A stretch of 64,000 nt of DNA from RGIG5579 sp045597125 (GCA_045597125.1 JAZODR010000046.1:24584-88583); one strand, 5' to 3'; counted from the stretch's first letter, positions 17,991-27,522 are shown. Numbers and translations are program-made. The notes: generated by a model not told the origin, from the letters alone.

Positions 17991-20144
17991 TTATTCCTTA
18001 ATTCCTTTCATTGTCAGGCTGATTTTTTTCCGTTTTAAATCTACACCCAGTACTGCTACCTTTACTGCATCTCCCACGCTGACAACCTGAGAGGGATGTT
18101 TGACAAAGCGGTCGGAAAGCTGGGAAATGTGTACCAGACCGTCCTGATGAACGCCGATGTCCACAAAGGCGCCGAAGTCGCATACATTGCGAACCACGCC
18201 TTGGTAAACCTGACCTTCTTTTAAGTCTTCCATTCCCAAAACGTCATCACGGAGAATGGGCTGAGCAAAGTCATCGCGCATATCTCTGCCCGGCTTTTCC
18301 AGCTCGCGAATGATATCATCTAAAGTGATTTTGCCGATGCCAAGCTCTGTGGATAGGTTATCTCTTCCCACACGGTCACATTTTTCACTCAATCCCGCAA
18401 AGCCGTCCACGGTCAAGTTTTTGGGATCGTATCCGAATTTTTTCAGGAGTGCTTTGGCGGCATCGTAGCTTTCGGGATGGACACCGGTGTTGTCTAAAGG
18501 CTCTTTTCCACCGGGAACGCGTAGGAAGCCGGCGCACTGTTCAAAGGCTTTCGCGCCGATTTTCGGAACCTTTTTCACCTGACTGCGGCTCTCAAAGGCT
18601 CCATTTTCTTCGCGGTAAGCTACAATGTTCTTTGCAGCGGCTTTCCCGATGCCCGCTACGTAGGACAGGAGCATATAAGAGGCGGTATTCAGATCTACGC
18701 CCACACGGTTTACACAGTTTTCAACGACACCGCCCAGCGCCTCGGAAAGACGGGCGGGCTTCAAGTCATGTTGATATTGACCTACACCGATGCTTCTGGG
18801 TTCGATCTTTACAAGCTCTGCCAATGGATCCTGTAATCTTCTTGCAATGGAAACGGCGGAGCGAAGGGTTACGTCAAAATCGGGAAATTCCTCTGCCCCC
18901 AAGGGGGAAGCGGAGTAAACCGAAGCGCCTGATTCGGAGACCATGGTGTATTTCACGGGAAGGCTATTGCGCTTGATGACGCCCGCAATGAAGATTTCGC
19001 TTTCTTTGGAGGCGGTGCCGTTGCCAATGGCTACGGTATCAACGCCCCATTTGCGAATGAGTGTTAATACCTTTTTCTCCGCTTCCTCGGTTTTTTCCAA
19101 AGGCTTTGTGGGATAGATTACGCCTGTATCCAGTACTCTGCCCGTGGGGTCTATTACTGCCAGTTTGCAACCCGTACGGTAGCCCGGGTCATAGCCCAGA
19201 ACAGTCTTTCCTTTAATGGGGGGGCAGAGAAGGAGATTTTTCAGATTTTCGGAAAAGAGAACCAACGCTTTTTCACCTGCATCGTCGGTAAGAGAGGTAC
19301 GAATCTCGCGTTCCAAAGAGGGGAAAATGAGTCTGCGGTAGCTATCCTCAATGGCTTTTTCCATCAAGGCGGAATAGGTAGAAACAGGGTTTACCAGACG
19401 GTTTTGTAAGAAAGAAAGGGGAACATAGTCTCCCATTTCTAAACTGACCTTTAAGACCTCTTCTTTTTCACCGCGGTTTGCGGCAAGAATGCGGTGGGAG
19501 GGAATGGCGTGGATTTCTTGAGAAAAGTTTTCATACATGGCGTAAACGCCAATTTCCGCGCCCTCAATGGCATTTGTGACGAATTTTCCTTCCTTTACCA
19601 TCATACGGCGAAGCTCTCCGCGAAACTCTGCGTTGTCGGAAATGTCCTCCGCGATGATGTCCAGCGCACCTGTGATGGCATCCTCTACGGTAAGAACGCC
19701 TTTTTCTTCATTAATATATGATTGTGCAATCAGTTCTGCTTTTTCACCCTTGCCCTGATCGAAAATAATCTGAGCCAGAGGCTCCAGCCCTTTTTCTCTT
19801 GCCACGGAAGCGCGAGTCTTGCGCTTGGGGCGGAAGGGACGGTAAATATCCTCGATTTCTGCCAGAATGGTGGCTTTTTCTAGAGCAAGCGCAATTTCGT
19901 CCGTCATTTTGCCCTGTTCTTCAATGGCGCTTTTTACCTCTTCGCGGCGCTTTTCCAAACCGCGCAGGTATTCCAGTCGGTCTGCAAAGGTGCGCAGGGT
20001 CACATCGTCCATAGCCCCTGTTTTTTCTTTGCGGTAACGGGCGATAAAGGGAATGGTATTTCCGCCGTCTAAAAGTTCAATGACGGCAAGGCAACGCTCT
20101 TCGGATATTTTCAGTTCTTGACACAGGGTAGAGATGATATTCAT
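17991..20144 (-). CDS. tex: Tex-type RNA-binding transcription accessory protein
   Basis: Tex binds nucleic acid and influences transcription and stress responses. The 717-residue length fits the family. Domains in order are the N-terminal HTH-like Tex region, the YqgF/RNase H-like domain (about 320-450, VLGYDPGYRTGCKLAVID), tandem helix-hairpin-helix motifs (about 490-620) and a C-terminal S1 RNA-binding domain (about 640-712, YQGVVRNVCDFGAFVDIGV). The start ATG follows AAAGGA. The AI-2E-family gene begins immediately after its stop codon. Confidence 0.95.
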   Translation of the reverse strand: MNIISTLCQELKISEERCLAVIELLDGGNTIPFIARYRKEKTGAMDDVTLRTFADRLEYLRGLEKRREEVKSAIEEQGKMTDEIALALEKATILAEIEDIYRPFRPKRKTRASVAREKGLEPLAQIIFDQGKGEKAELIAQSYINEEKGVLTVEDAITGALDIIAEDISDNAEFRGELRRMMVKEGKFVTNAIEGAEIGVYAMYENFSQEIHAIPSHRILAANRGEKEEVLKVSLEMGDYVPLSFLQNRLVNPVSTYSALMEKAIEDSYRRLIFPSLEREIRTSLTDDAGEKALVLFSENLKNLLLCPPIKGKTVLGYDPGYRTGCKLAVIDPTGRVLDTGVIYPTKPLEKTEEAEKKVLTLIRKWGVDTVAIGNGTASKESEIFIAGVIKRNSLPVKYTMVSESGASVYSASPLGAEEFPDFDVTLRSAVSIARRLQDPLAELVKIEPRSIGVGQYQHDLKPARLSEALGGVVENCVNRVGVDLNTASYMLLSYVAGIGKAAAKNIVAYREENGAFESRSQVKKVPKIGAKAFEQCAGFLRVPGGKEPLDNTGVHPESYDAAKALLKKFGYDPKNLTVDGFAGLSEKCDRVGRDNLSTELGIGKITLDDIIRELEKPGRDMRDDFAQPILRDDVLGMEDLKEGQVYQGVVRNVCDFGAFVDIGVHQDGLVHISQLSDRFVKHPSQVVSVGDAVKVAVLGVDLKRKKISLTMKGIKE

Positions 20145-20270
20145 AAGGGGTCCTTTCCTGATACAATGCTTTGATTATTTTCATTTTACTCTAACTCAAA
20201 AGATTTTTCAAGTTGTTTTTTCGCGAAACTTTTGCTGCTTTGTATTTTTTCAAAAAAATCTAAAAAACTC

Positions 20271-20299
20271 TTGACAAAAGCGTTTCTTGGTGCTATGAT
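20271..20299 (+). promoter_or_regulatory. Promoter of the amino-acid ABC transporter operon, with a leader dyad
   Basis: TTGACA, 17-base spacer, TATGAT. Immediately downstream, at about 20310-20333, TTTAGC-N10-GCTAAA forms an inverted repeat over the likely transcript start. This could be an operator. The regulator is unknown. Confidence 0.8.
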
Positions 20300-20359
20300 A
20301 TCTTTATCACTTTAGCAGAGTAAATCGCTAAAACAAAAAAGAGAAAAGAGGAAATTACA

Positions 20360-21202
20360 ATGAAAAAGTTTTTGGCATTGATTCTTGCAGCTTTGATGCT
20401 GGTATCGTTTGCAGCTTGTACTGCAGAGCCTGTTGAGACTGCTACCGCAGATGAAACTGCAACCGAAGCAGAAGTTAAAGAGGAAAAGTCGGTTGTAGTA
20501 GGCTACACCATTTACGAGCCGATGAACTATGAAGAGAACGGCGAACTGGTTGGTTTTGATACCGACCTTGCAAAGGCTGTATTCAACAAGCTTGGCTACA
20601 AGGTGCTTTTCAAGGAAATCGACTGGGAACAGAAGTACAGCGAACTGAATTCCGGTACCATCGGATGTATCTGGAACGGCTTTACTGCCAATACCTCCGA
20701 TGATGATGGTGTTGCGAGAGCAGATAAGGTTGATTTTTCCTATAACTACATGGGCAACAAGCAGGTAATCGTAGCAAAGGCTGATTTTGCAAAGGAAATT
20801 AAGGATACCAAGAGCTTTGCCGGTAAGGTTGGCGCAGTTGAAAACGGTTCTGCAGGTGCAACCTTCCTCACGGAAAAACTGGAAGGCGCGATTAAGAAGG
20901 GCGTTGTTTCTCAGCTGGATGCGATGAAGGAACTGAGTATGGGCGCAGTAGATTTCGTTGTACTGGACGAGCAGCTTGCTAAGGCTTACGTTGGCAAGGG
21001 TGATTATGCAGGTCTTGAGATTGCTGAAAAGGTAGAAAGCGATGCAGAGTATTATGCAATCGGCTTTAAGAAGGGCTCTGATTTGACTGCAAAGGTAAAC
21101 GGCGCTTTGGAAGAGCTTGCTGCTGAAGGCACCATTGCAAAGCTTGCAAAGAAGTATGGTGTTGAAAATACTGCCATCACCGATTTTGCAGATCAGAAAT
21201 AA
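20360..21202 (+). CDS. Polar amino-acid ABC transporter, substrate-binding lipoprotein
   Basis: The product captures an amino acid outside the cell and delivers it to the permease. A lipoprotein signal peptide ends in VSFAAC (Cys20). The SBP_bac_3 fold follows, with GFDTDLAKAVFNKLGY and VDFVVLDEQLAKAY. The 280-residue length is normal. A Glu/Thr-rich linker joins the lipid anchor to the folded part. It is the first gene of a three-gene cassette and is separated from the permease by a strong hairpin, which should allow a surplus of binding protein. The exact amino acid cannot be read from the sequence. Confidence 0.92.
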   Translation: MKKFLALILAALMLVSFAACTAEPVETATADETATEAEVKEEKSVVVGYTIYEPMNYEENGELVGFDTDLAKAVFNKLGYKVLFKEIDWEQKYSELNSGTIGCIWNGFTANTSDDDGVARADKVDFSYNYMGNKQVIVAKADFAKEIKDTKSFAGKVGAVENGSAGATFLTEKLEGAIKKGVVSQLDAMKELSMGAVDFVVLDEQLAKAYVGKGDYAGLEIAEKVESDAEYYAIGFKKGSDLTAKVNGALEELAAEGTIAKLAKKYGVENTAITDFADQK

Positions 21203-21220
21203 GAAATCGAGTAATCAATG

Positions 21221-21258
21221 AGAAAACTTGCAAGGCGCGTATTGCCTTGCAGTTTTCT
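21221..21258 (+). terminator. Intra-operon hairpin between binding-protein and permease genes
   Basis: AGAAAACTTGCAAGGC pairs with GCCTTGCAGTTTTCT (15 bp, one bulge, 7-base loop). No uninterrupted T-run follows. It is probably a partial terminator or 3'-end stabiliser giving more binding protein than permease. Confidence 0.65.
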
Positions 21259-21279
21259 GCGTTATAGAAAAGGAAAAAA

Positions 21280-21996
21280 ATGAACTTTTTGACAATTACG
21301 CAGGATCTTTTGCAGGGCTTTGGCATTACTTGTTTGCTGTTTGCTCTGACATTGATTCTTGCGATTCCCTTGGGACTTGTATTTTCCTTTTGCTCAATGA
21401 GCAAATTGAAGGTCGTTCAGGTTCCTGCAAAGATATTTATCTGGATTATCCGCGGAATTCCGTTGATGTTGTTTATTTTTGTAATTTATTACTTGCCCAG
21501 CCTTTTGTCCGACGGAAATGCTTCTGTAAACATTTTCAATACCATTGATGTAAAAATGACCATTGCCGCAGGAAGCAGTGAACTCTTGTGGTACGGCAGA
21601 TTTTTGGCGGTTCTGATTGCTTTTGTGATCAATTACGCTTGTTATTTTTCCGAAATTTTTCGCGGTGGTATTGAAAGTGTATCCCAAGGTCAGTATGAAG
21701 CAGGCTACGTTTTGGGTATGAGTAAGGGGCAGATTTTTTTCAAGGTGGTCCTCAAGCAGGTGGTGAAGCGCATTGTTCCCGCTCTTTCCAACGAAATAAT
21801 TACCCTTGTTAAGGATACAGCTCTTGCAAATGCCATTGCAATCCCTGAACTGATTAAATGTGCTAAGGATATGGCCTCTACCCAAGCTTTGATCTGGCCG
21901 CTCTTTTACACGGCGGTATTTTATCTGATTTTCGTGGGTGTGGTAACCGTGCTTCTGGGACGCGTGGAGAAGAAGCTCTCCTATTTCAAGGCATAA
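21280..21996 (+). CDS. Amino-acid ABC transporter permease (HisM/GlnP type)
   Basis: This inner-membrane channel subunit of 238 residues has five predicted helices. It carries the coupling-helix EAA motif (GQYEAGYVLGMSKGQIFFKVVLKQ) that docks to the ATPase. The IIRGIPLMLFIF segment is typical of polar amino-acid permeases. As the only permease in the cassette it probably works as a homodimer. AAAAGGAAAA precedes the ATG. The ATPase gene begins 13 bases after its stop. Confidence 0.92.
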   Translation: MNFLTITQDLLQGFGITCLLFALTLILAIPLGLVFSFCSMSKLKVVQVPAKIFIWIIRGIPLMLFIFVIYYLPSLLSDGNASVNIFNTIDVKMTIAAGSSELLWYGRFLAVLIAFVINYACYFSEIFRGGIESVSQGQYEAGYVLGMSKGQIFFKVVLKQVVKRIVPALSNEIITLVKDTALANAIAIPELIKCAKDMASTQALIWPLFYTAVFYLIFVGVVTVLLGRVEKKLSYFKA

Positions 21997-22009
21997 AGGA
22001 GGGGGAAAG

Positions 22010-22783
22010 ATGGCATATTTTGAGGTAAAAAACATTTCCAAGAAATTCGGGAAAACCGAGGTTTTGAAAAGCATTGACTTTTCCATGGAGAAGGGGCAGG
22101 TGGTTTCCATCATCGGATCTTCCGGCAGTGGAAAGACTACCCTTCTGCGTTGTATCAATTTTCTTTGCGAGCCGGATCATGGTGAATTTTTCCTGGAGGG
22201 CGAAAGCTTTTTTAAGGCGGGTGAAGCGCTGAGCGATGCTCAGCTTCGGGAAAAGAGAATGAATTTCGGTATGGTATTCCAGCAGTTCAATCTTTTTCCT
22301 CAGTACAGTGTGAAGGATAATTTGTGTTTGGCGCCCAAGCTTCTTGCTAAGGAAAGGCCAGATTATAAGAAAAACAAAAAAGACATTTTTCGGGAGATTG
22401 AGGAGCATGCCGATCAGCTTTTGGAGCAGGTGGGGCTGACGGAGAAGGCGGAAAACTTCCCTTGTGAGCTTTCAGGCGGACAGCAACAGAGAGTTGCCAT
22501 TGCTCGTGCTTTGATGCTTTCTCCCAAGATTCTTTGCTTTGATGAGCCTACCAGTGCCCTTGACCCGGAACTGACGGGCGAGGTGCTGAAGGTTCTTCGA
22601 GAACTGGCGGAGAAAAATATCACTATGATTATTGTCACTCACGAAATGAATTTTGCCCGTGAGATTAGCGATCAGGTAGTCTTTATGGCAGATGGGGTCA
22701 TTGCGGAGGAGGGTTGTCCCGAGGAATTGTTCCTCAATCCAAAATCCCCCAGACTTCGCGCGTTTTTGGCAAAAACCGAATAA
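22010..22783 (+). CDS. Amino-acid ABC transporter ATP-binding protein (GlnQ/HisP type)
   Basis: The 257-residue ATPase energises uptake by the preceding permease. It contains Walker A GSSGSGKTT, the Q-loop VFQQFNLF, the signature LSGGQQQR, Walker B ILCFDEPTSALD and the switch His in VTHEMNFA. The length and motifs fit the polar amino-acid uptake family. A GGAGGGGG site precedes the ATG. The stop codon runs into the A-rich side of a bidirectional terminator shared with oadG. Confidence 0.95.
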   Translation: MAYFEVKNISKKFGKTEVLKSIDFSMEKGQVVSIIGSSGSGKTTLLRCINFLCEPDHGEFFLEGESFFKAGEALSDAQLREKRMNFGMVFQQFNLFPQYSVKDNLCLAPKLLAKERPDYKKNKKDIFREIEEHADQLLEQVGLTEKAENFPCELSGGQQQRVAIARALMLSPKILCFDEPTSALDPELTGEVLKVLRELAEKNITMIIVTHEMNFAREISDQVVFMADGVIAEEGCPEELFLNPKSPRLRAFLAKTE

Positions 22784-22815
22784 AAAAGAAGGAAGCAATC
22801 GCTTCCTTCTTTTTT
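22782..22815. terminator. Bidirectional terminator between ABC operon and oadG
   Basis: GAAGGAAGC and GCTTCCTTC pair around AATC, extended by A6/T6 on the flanks. Confidence 0.92.
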
Positions 22816-22990
22816 ATTTGTTTTTCGTAAAGAGGGCTTTTACACCTTTTGTAAAATAGCCGTCGTCCTTGCCAAGTTTTGTAAGGAGAGCAACGGTCAG
22901 AATGATGATGCCGATTACTACGAAAATACCTAGCATTCCCGCTACCATAATGGGAAGGCCTTGGGAAATTACGTTATTCAAATTTGTCAT
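22814..22990 (-). CDS. OadG-type small subunit of a sodium-pumping decarboxylase (58 residues)
   Basis: This short gene reads MTNLNNVISQGLPIMVAGM, one hydrophobic helix (about residues 13-40) and a short basic tail. The form matches the gamma chain of sodium-translocating oxaloacetate or methylmalonyl-CoA decarboxylases, a one-helix assembly subunit. GGAGGAAAAA precedes the ATG, and the gene begins 15 bases after the oadB stop. Its stop codon lies in the shared terminator. The family call relies mainly on shape and on the neighbour, so confidence is moderate. Confidence 0.72.
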   Translation of the reverse strand: MTNLNNVISQGLPIMVAGMLGIFVVIGIIILTVALLTKLGKDDGYFTKGVKALFTKNK

Positions 22991-23005
22991 TTTTTCCTCC
23001 TATTC

Positions 23006-24157
23006 TCAGCCCTGTACCATTGCCAGAATAATACCGCCTGCGATAACGGATGCAACTTGGCCGGATACGTTAACGCCGATAGAGTGCATTAAAAGGAAAT
23101 TCTGAGGATCTTCAGCAAGACCCATCTTATGAACCACACGGCCGGACATTGGGAATGCAGAGATTCCCGCGGCGCCGATCATAGGATTAATCTTCTTGTC
23201 TTGAGGCAGAAAGAGGTTCATAAATTTTGCAAGCATTACGCCGCCTACGGTATCGAATACGAAGGCTGCAAGACCAAGACCGAGAATCAGAATGGTTTCC
23301 CAAGTCAGAAATTTATCTGCGGTCATTTGAGAAGCAACGGAAATGCCCAAAAGAATGGTAATCAGATTTGCCAGAACGTTCTGGGCGGTATTGGACAGAT
23401 TGTCCAGTACGCCACATTCGCGGAGCAGGTTGCCGAACATTAAAAAGCCTACCAAAGCAACGGAGCCGGGAGCAAACAGACCTACGATAATGGTTACCAC
23501 GATGGGGAAGAGAATCTTGGTCAGTTTGGAAACGGGCTTTCCGTTTGCATTGTTCATACGGATCAAACGCTCTTTTTTGGTAGTGCAGAGCTTAATGATG
23601 GGAGGCTGTACTACGGGAACCAGTGCCATATAGGAGTAAGCGGCTACCATAATTGCGCCCATATACTTGGAGCCCAGCGTCTGTGCTACGACAATGGAGG
23701 TAGGGCCGTCTGCCGCGCCGATGATGGCGGCGGAAGCGGCGTCGTTTAGATCAAAGCCAACTAAAAGTCCCAGACACAGGGTAAAGAAGATACCGAATTG
23801 GGCGGCGGCGCCGAAAATCATCAATTTGGGATTGGAAAGTACGGGACCGAAGTCGATCATAGCGCCGATACCGATAAAGAGGAGCAAGGGAAAAAGCTCA
23901 AAACTTTCGTGGGTCATACCCATATTGAACAGATGATTTAATACACCGTTGATGCCTTCGCCCGCTTCCTCGGGATTGATGGGAAGATTTACCAAAATGG
24001 CGCCCAAACCCATCGGGAGCAGCAGCGTAGGTTCCATCTCTTTTTTGATGGCAAGGAAGATCAGAAGACCTCCGATTGCCCACATTGCTATTTGATTCCA
24101 CTCCAGATACTGAAAATTCTCAAAGAGCTTTAGGAATTGATTTAAAATTTCCATCAT
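23006..24157 (-). CDS. oadB: Sodium-pumping decarboxylase beta subunit (OadB family)
   Basis: The protein is the membrane ion-channel subunit that couples decarboxylation of a biotin-bound carboxyl group to sodium export. It has about 383 residues and roughly nine to eleven helices. The hallmark GAADGPTSIVVAQ and the NPKLMIFGAAAQFG segment are present. The start is placed at 24157, at MMEILNQF, with AAGGA close upstream; a longer reading to 24220 would overlap ileS. It lies 11 bases downstream of ileS and is followed by oadG. No alpha (carboxyltransferase) or biotin-carrier gene is in the window, so the partner enzyme must be elsewhere. Confidence 0.9.
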   Translation of the reverse strand: MMEILNQFLKLFENFQYLEWNQIAMWAIGGLLIFLAIKKEMEPTLLLPMGLGAILVNLPINPEEAGEGINGVLNHLFNMGMTHESFELFPLLLFIGIGAMIDFGPVLSNPKLMIFGAAAQFGIFFTLCLGLLVGFDLNDAASAAIIGAADGPTSIVVAQTLGSKYMGAIMVAAYSYMALVPVVQPPIIKLCTTKKERLIRMNNANGKPVSKLTKILFPIVVTIIVGLFAPGSVALVGFLMFGNLLRECGVLDNLSNTAQNVLANLITILLGISVASQMTADKFLTWETILILGLGLAAFVFDTVGGVMLAKFMNLFLPQDKKINPMIGAAGISAFPMSGRVVHKMGLAEDPQNFLLMHSIGVNVSGQVASVIAGGIILAMVQG

Positions 24158-24168
24158 TTTTTCCTTTT

Positions 24169-27100
24169 CTATTTTATAACTTTTACGGAAATGGTGACTT
24201 TTTCTCCGTTGATATCCCATTCCTTGGCATTTTCGGAAAGGGAGGAGGAAAGGGAATTTGCTAAGGTATCACCGCAAATCTCGTCACGGTTTGCTTGGGC
24301 AAGGGCAAAAAGCTTGTCGTTGCCAAAAATGCCGATTTCTATGCGGTCGGTTACGTTGAAGTCTGCATCCTTACGCATAGTCTGTACCTTGGAGATGATC
24401 TCGCGCACAAAGCCTTCGGTGATCAGTTCCTCGGTCAGATTGATATCCAGTACCACGGTAAGGTCTCCATCGTTTACGGCAAAATAGCCTTCTTTTTGCT
24501 CGTTTTGAATGATTAGATCTTCGCGCTCCAGAACTACTCTGCCGGAGGGAAGCTCCAGCGCCAGAGAGCCGTCTGCATTCAGTTCTGCCATTGCTTTGGC
24601 TCCGTCCAGCTGAGGCAGGGCGGTGCGAAGCTCGCCCAATTGTTTGCCGAATTTGGGACCGCAGGTCTTCAGCTGTGGTTTAAAGGAGTAGGAAAGAAAT
24701 TCATCTACATTCTCGGAGAATACGATTTCTTTCACATTCAGCTCTTCACAGATAATCTGGCAACATTCCTCGGAAAGGGCATTTTCTGCCTTGACAATCA
24801 TTTTTGCAAGAGGTTGACGGTTCTTTCTACCGCTACCTGCACGGGCGGCACGGCCTGCTACAACAATTTTCAGAACCTCTTCCATCTGCATTTCCAGTCG
24901 GGTATTGATCCAAGCTTCATTTACTTCGGGAAAGCTTGTGAGATGAACGGATTCAGGGGCGCTCTGATCTACGGAGCAGACCAGATTTCTGTAAATGTCT
25001 TCCGCCATAAAGGGAATCATGGGGGCGGCGGCCTTTGCCACAGTGACAAGGGCGGTGTACAGGGTCATATACGCATTGATTTTATCCTGGGGCATTCCGC
25101 TGACCCAGTATCTTTCTCTGCCGCGGCGCACGTACCAGTTGGACAGGTCGTCCACAAATTTTTGCAGAACTCTGCAAGCTTCGGGAATGCGATAGTTCTC
25201 CAAATTTTCATCTACCGCTTTTACGGTGGAGGCAAGACCGGAGAGCAGCCACTTATCCATTACGGAAAGGTTTTCATAATCCAAGGTGTACTCGGCGGGA
25301 TTAAAGCTATCAATATTGGCATAAAGCACGTAGAACGCATAAGTATTCCACAGCGTACCCATAAACTTCCTCTGACCTTCTACTACGGCTTTTCCGTGGA
25401 AGCGGTTGGGGAGCCAAGGCGCGGAGTTGGTGTAGAAATACCAGCGAATGGCATCGGCACCGTAGGTTTCCAAAGCATCGAAGGGGTCAACTGCGTTGCC
25501 CTTGGATTTACTCATCTTCTGCCCGTTTTCATCTTGGACGTGGCCCAGAACGATAACGTTTTTGTAGGGCGCTTTGTCAAAGATGAGAGTGGAGATGGCA
25601 AGGAGGGAATAGAACCAACCGCGGGTCTGATCCACTGCCTCGGAAATAAAGTCTGCAGGGAACTGAGCTTCAAACTTTTCTTTGTTTTCAAAGGGATAGT
25701 GATGCTGAGCGAAGGGCATGGCGCCGGAGTCAAACCAGCAGTCGATGACCTCGGGAACGCGCTTCATTTCCTTGCCGCATTGGGGACAGGTAATGGTAAC
25801 GGCGTCGATGTAAGGGCGGTGGAGCTCGATATCCTCGGGACAGTTGCGGCTCTTCTCCTTCAGTTCAGCAATGGAGCCGATGGAATGACGGTGACCGCAT
25901 TCACATTCCCAAATGTTCAAAGGAGTGCCCCAGTAACGGTTACGGGAGATGCCCCAATCCTGTACGTTCTCCAGCCAGTCACCGAATCTTCCCTTGCCGA
26001 TGGACTCGGGAATCCAATTGATGGTGTTGTTGTTGCGGATGAGATTCTCGCGCACGTCGGTCATACGGATAAACCAAGACTCTCTTGCGTAGTAAATCAG
26101 GGGAGTATCGCATCTCCAGCAGAAGGGATAATCGTGCTCAAACTTGGGCGCATCAAAGAGCAGTCCACGGGAGGAGAGATCCTTAAGAACCTCGGGATCT
26201 GCGTCCTTGACGAACATTCCCGCAAAGGGGGTGTTGTCGGTCAGGCAACCCTTAGCATCTACCAATTGAACGAAGGGCAAATCGTATTTTCTTCCAACCT
26301 TGGCATCGTCTTCACCAAAGGCGGGAGCGATATGTACGATACCCGTACCGTCGGTCATAGTAACGTAGGTGTCGCATACAATGTAATGACCTTTCTTGCC
26401 CTGCTTTTCCGCAAGCTCGCCTGCAATGGCAAAGAGAGGCTCATACGCCTTGCCTTCCAGCTCGGTACCTTTGTAGGTTTCCAAAACTTCAAAAGCGCTT
26501 CCGCTTTCTGACAAGGGAGAAAGCACGGTTTCTGCGAGCTTTGCGGCAAGATAATAGACTTTGCCGTCTACTGCCTTGACTTTCACATAGTCTTCCTCGG
26601 GATTGACACAGAGCGCAACGTTGGAGGGGAGGGTCCATGGGGTGGTGGTCCAAGCAAGGAAGAAGGCATCTTCGCCAATCACCTTGAAGCGGACAACGGC
26701 ACTCTTTTCCTTGACTGCCTTATAGCCCTGCGCTACCTCGTGAGAGGAGAGAGGGGTTCCGCAACGGGGGCAATAGGGAACGATTTTGAAGCCTTTGTAA
26801 AGAAGACCCTTTTCATAAATCTGCTTCAGAGCCCACCATTCGGATTCGATAAAGTTATTGTGATAGGTAACGTAAGGGTCGTCCATATCTGCCCAGAAGC
26901 CAACGGTGCCTGAGAAATCCTCCCACATACCTTTGTACTTCCAAACGCTTTCCTTGCATTTTTGGATAAAGGGGTCCAGGCCGTATTCCTCAATCTGCTC
27001 CTTGCCGTCCAGACCCAGAAGTTTTTCCACTTCCAACTCTACGGGAAGACCGTGGGTGTCCCAGCCTGCTTTACGGGGAACCATACAGCCCTTCATCGTG

Positions 27101-27318
27101 CGGTAACGGGGAATCATATCTTTGATAACACGGGTCAAAACGTGGCCGATATGAGGTTTGCCGTTTGCCGTGGGAGGACCGTCGTAGAATACGTAAGGGG
27201 TACCCTCTCGGCGCTGTTCAATACTCTTTTCAAAAATTTTGTTTTCCTTCCAGAATTCGCCCACTTTTTTCTCGCGCTCGACGAAATTCATATCGGAATT
27301 TACTTTTTCGTAAATCAT
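24169..27318 (-). CDS. ileS: Isoleucyl-tRNA synthetase, long type 2 form
   Basis: The 1049-residue enzyme charges tRNA-Ile. It shows the class I signatures KPHIGHV and KMSKSKGN. The editing domain (about 190-390) and anticodon-binding region (about 680-830) follow the family layout. The CWRCDTPLIYYARESW segment and the late GRAARAGSGRKNRQPL motif resemble the eukaryote-like type 2 branch. Some members of that branch resist mupirocin; resistance here is only inferred. No T-box leader was found upstream, unusual for a clostridial ileS. The gene has its own promoter at 27415-27443 and leads directly into oadB. Confidence 0.96.
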   Translation of the reverse strand: MIYEKVNSDMNFVEREKKVGEFWKENKIFEKSIEQRREGTPYVFYDGPPTANGKPHIGHVLTRVIKDMIPRYRTMKGCMVPRKAGWDTHGLPVELEVEKLLGLDGKEQIEEYGLDPFIQKCKESVWKYKGMWEDFSGTVGFWADMDDPYVTYHNNFIESEWWALKQIYEKGLLYKGFKIVPYCPRCGTPLSSHEVAQGYKAVKEKSAVVRFKVIGEDAFFLAWTTTPWTLPSNVALCVNPEEDYVKVKAVDGKVYYLAAKLAETVLSPLSESGSAFEVLETYKGTELEGKAYEPLFAIAGELAEKQGKKGHYIVCDTYVTMTDGTGIVHIAPAFGEDDAKVGRKYDLPFVQLVDAKGCLTDNTPFAGMFVKDADPEVLKDLSSRGLLFDAPKFEHDYPFCWRCDTPLIYYARESWFIRMTDVRENLIRNNNTINWIPESIGKGRFGDWLENVQDWGISRNRYWGTPLNIWECECGHRHSIGSIAELKEKSRNCPEDIELHRPYIDAVTITCPQCGKEMKRVPEVIDCWFDSGAMPFAQHHYPFENKEKFEAQFPADFISEAVDQTRGWFYSLLAISTLIFDKAPYKNVIVLGHVQDENGQKMSKSKGNAVDPFDALETYGADAIRWYFYTNSAPWLPNRFHGKAVVEGQRKFMGTLWNTYAFYVLYANIDSFNPAEYTLDYENLSVMDKWLLSGLASTVKAVDENLENYRIPEACRVLQKFVDDLSNWYVRRGRERYWVSGMPQDKINAYMTLYTALVTVAKAAAPMIPFMAEDIYRNLVCSVDQSAPESVHLTSFPEVNEAWINTRLEMQMEEVLKIVVAGRAARAGSGRKNRQPLAKMIVKAENALSEECCQIICEELNVKEIVFSENVDEFLSYSFKPQLKTCGPKFGKQLGELRTALPQLDGAKAMAELNADGSLALELPSGRVVLEREDLIIQNEQKEGYFAVNDGDLTVVLDINLTEELITEGFVREIISKVQTMRKDADFNVTDRIEIGIFGNDKLFALAQANRDEICGDTLANSLSSSLSENAKEWDINGEKVTISVKVIK

Positions 27319-27414
27319 GGAAAACCTCCTGTGTGATTCATGTGTCTTGCTTACAAAAACCGTCTTTCTCCCTAGAAAAAGACAGAATTTGTTTGTCCAT
27401 ACTTTTACCGATAT

Positions 27415-27443
27415 AATTTAGCATATAAAGAGGTAAAAGTCAA
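27415..27443 (-). promoter_or_regulatory. Promoter of ileS
   Basis: On the minus strand TTGACT, 17-base spacer, TAAATT. The leader to the start codon is only about 90 bases and has no T-box GGTGG motif. Confidence 0.65.
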
Positions 27444-27493
27444 TATTATTAAATAGGAAAAATCCATGAAAGAAATTTTTTTTAGAATATTCC

Positions 27494-27522
27494 TTGACAA
27501 AGCCAATCCCCTCTGCTATAAT
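27494..27522 (+). promoter_or_regulatory. Consensus promoter of tRNA-Cys
   Basis: TTGACA, 17-base spacer, TATAAT, both perfect. Confidence 0.9.

Noticed and set aside
24640..26511. A 623-codon plus-strand ORF
   Set aside because: It lies wholly antisense to ileS, has no ribosome binding site and shows no recognisable domain. It mirrors the codon bias of ileS.
27319..27420. Expected T-box riboswitch before ileS
   Set aside because: The short leader lacks the conserved T-box sequence and has no room for the specifier stem.
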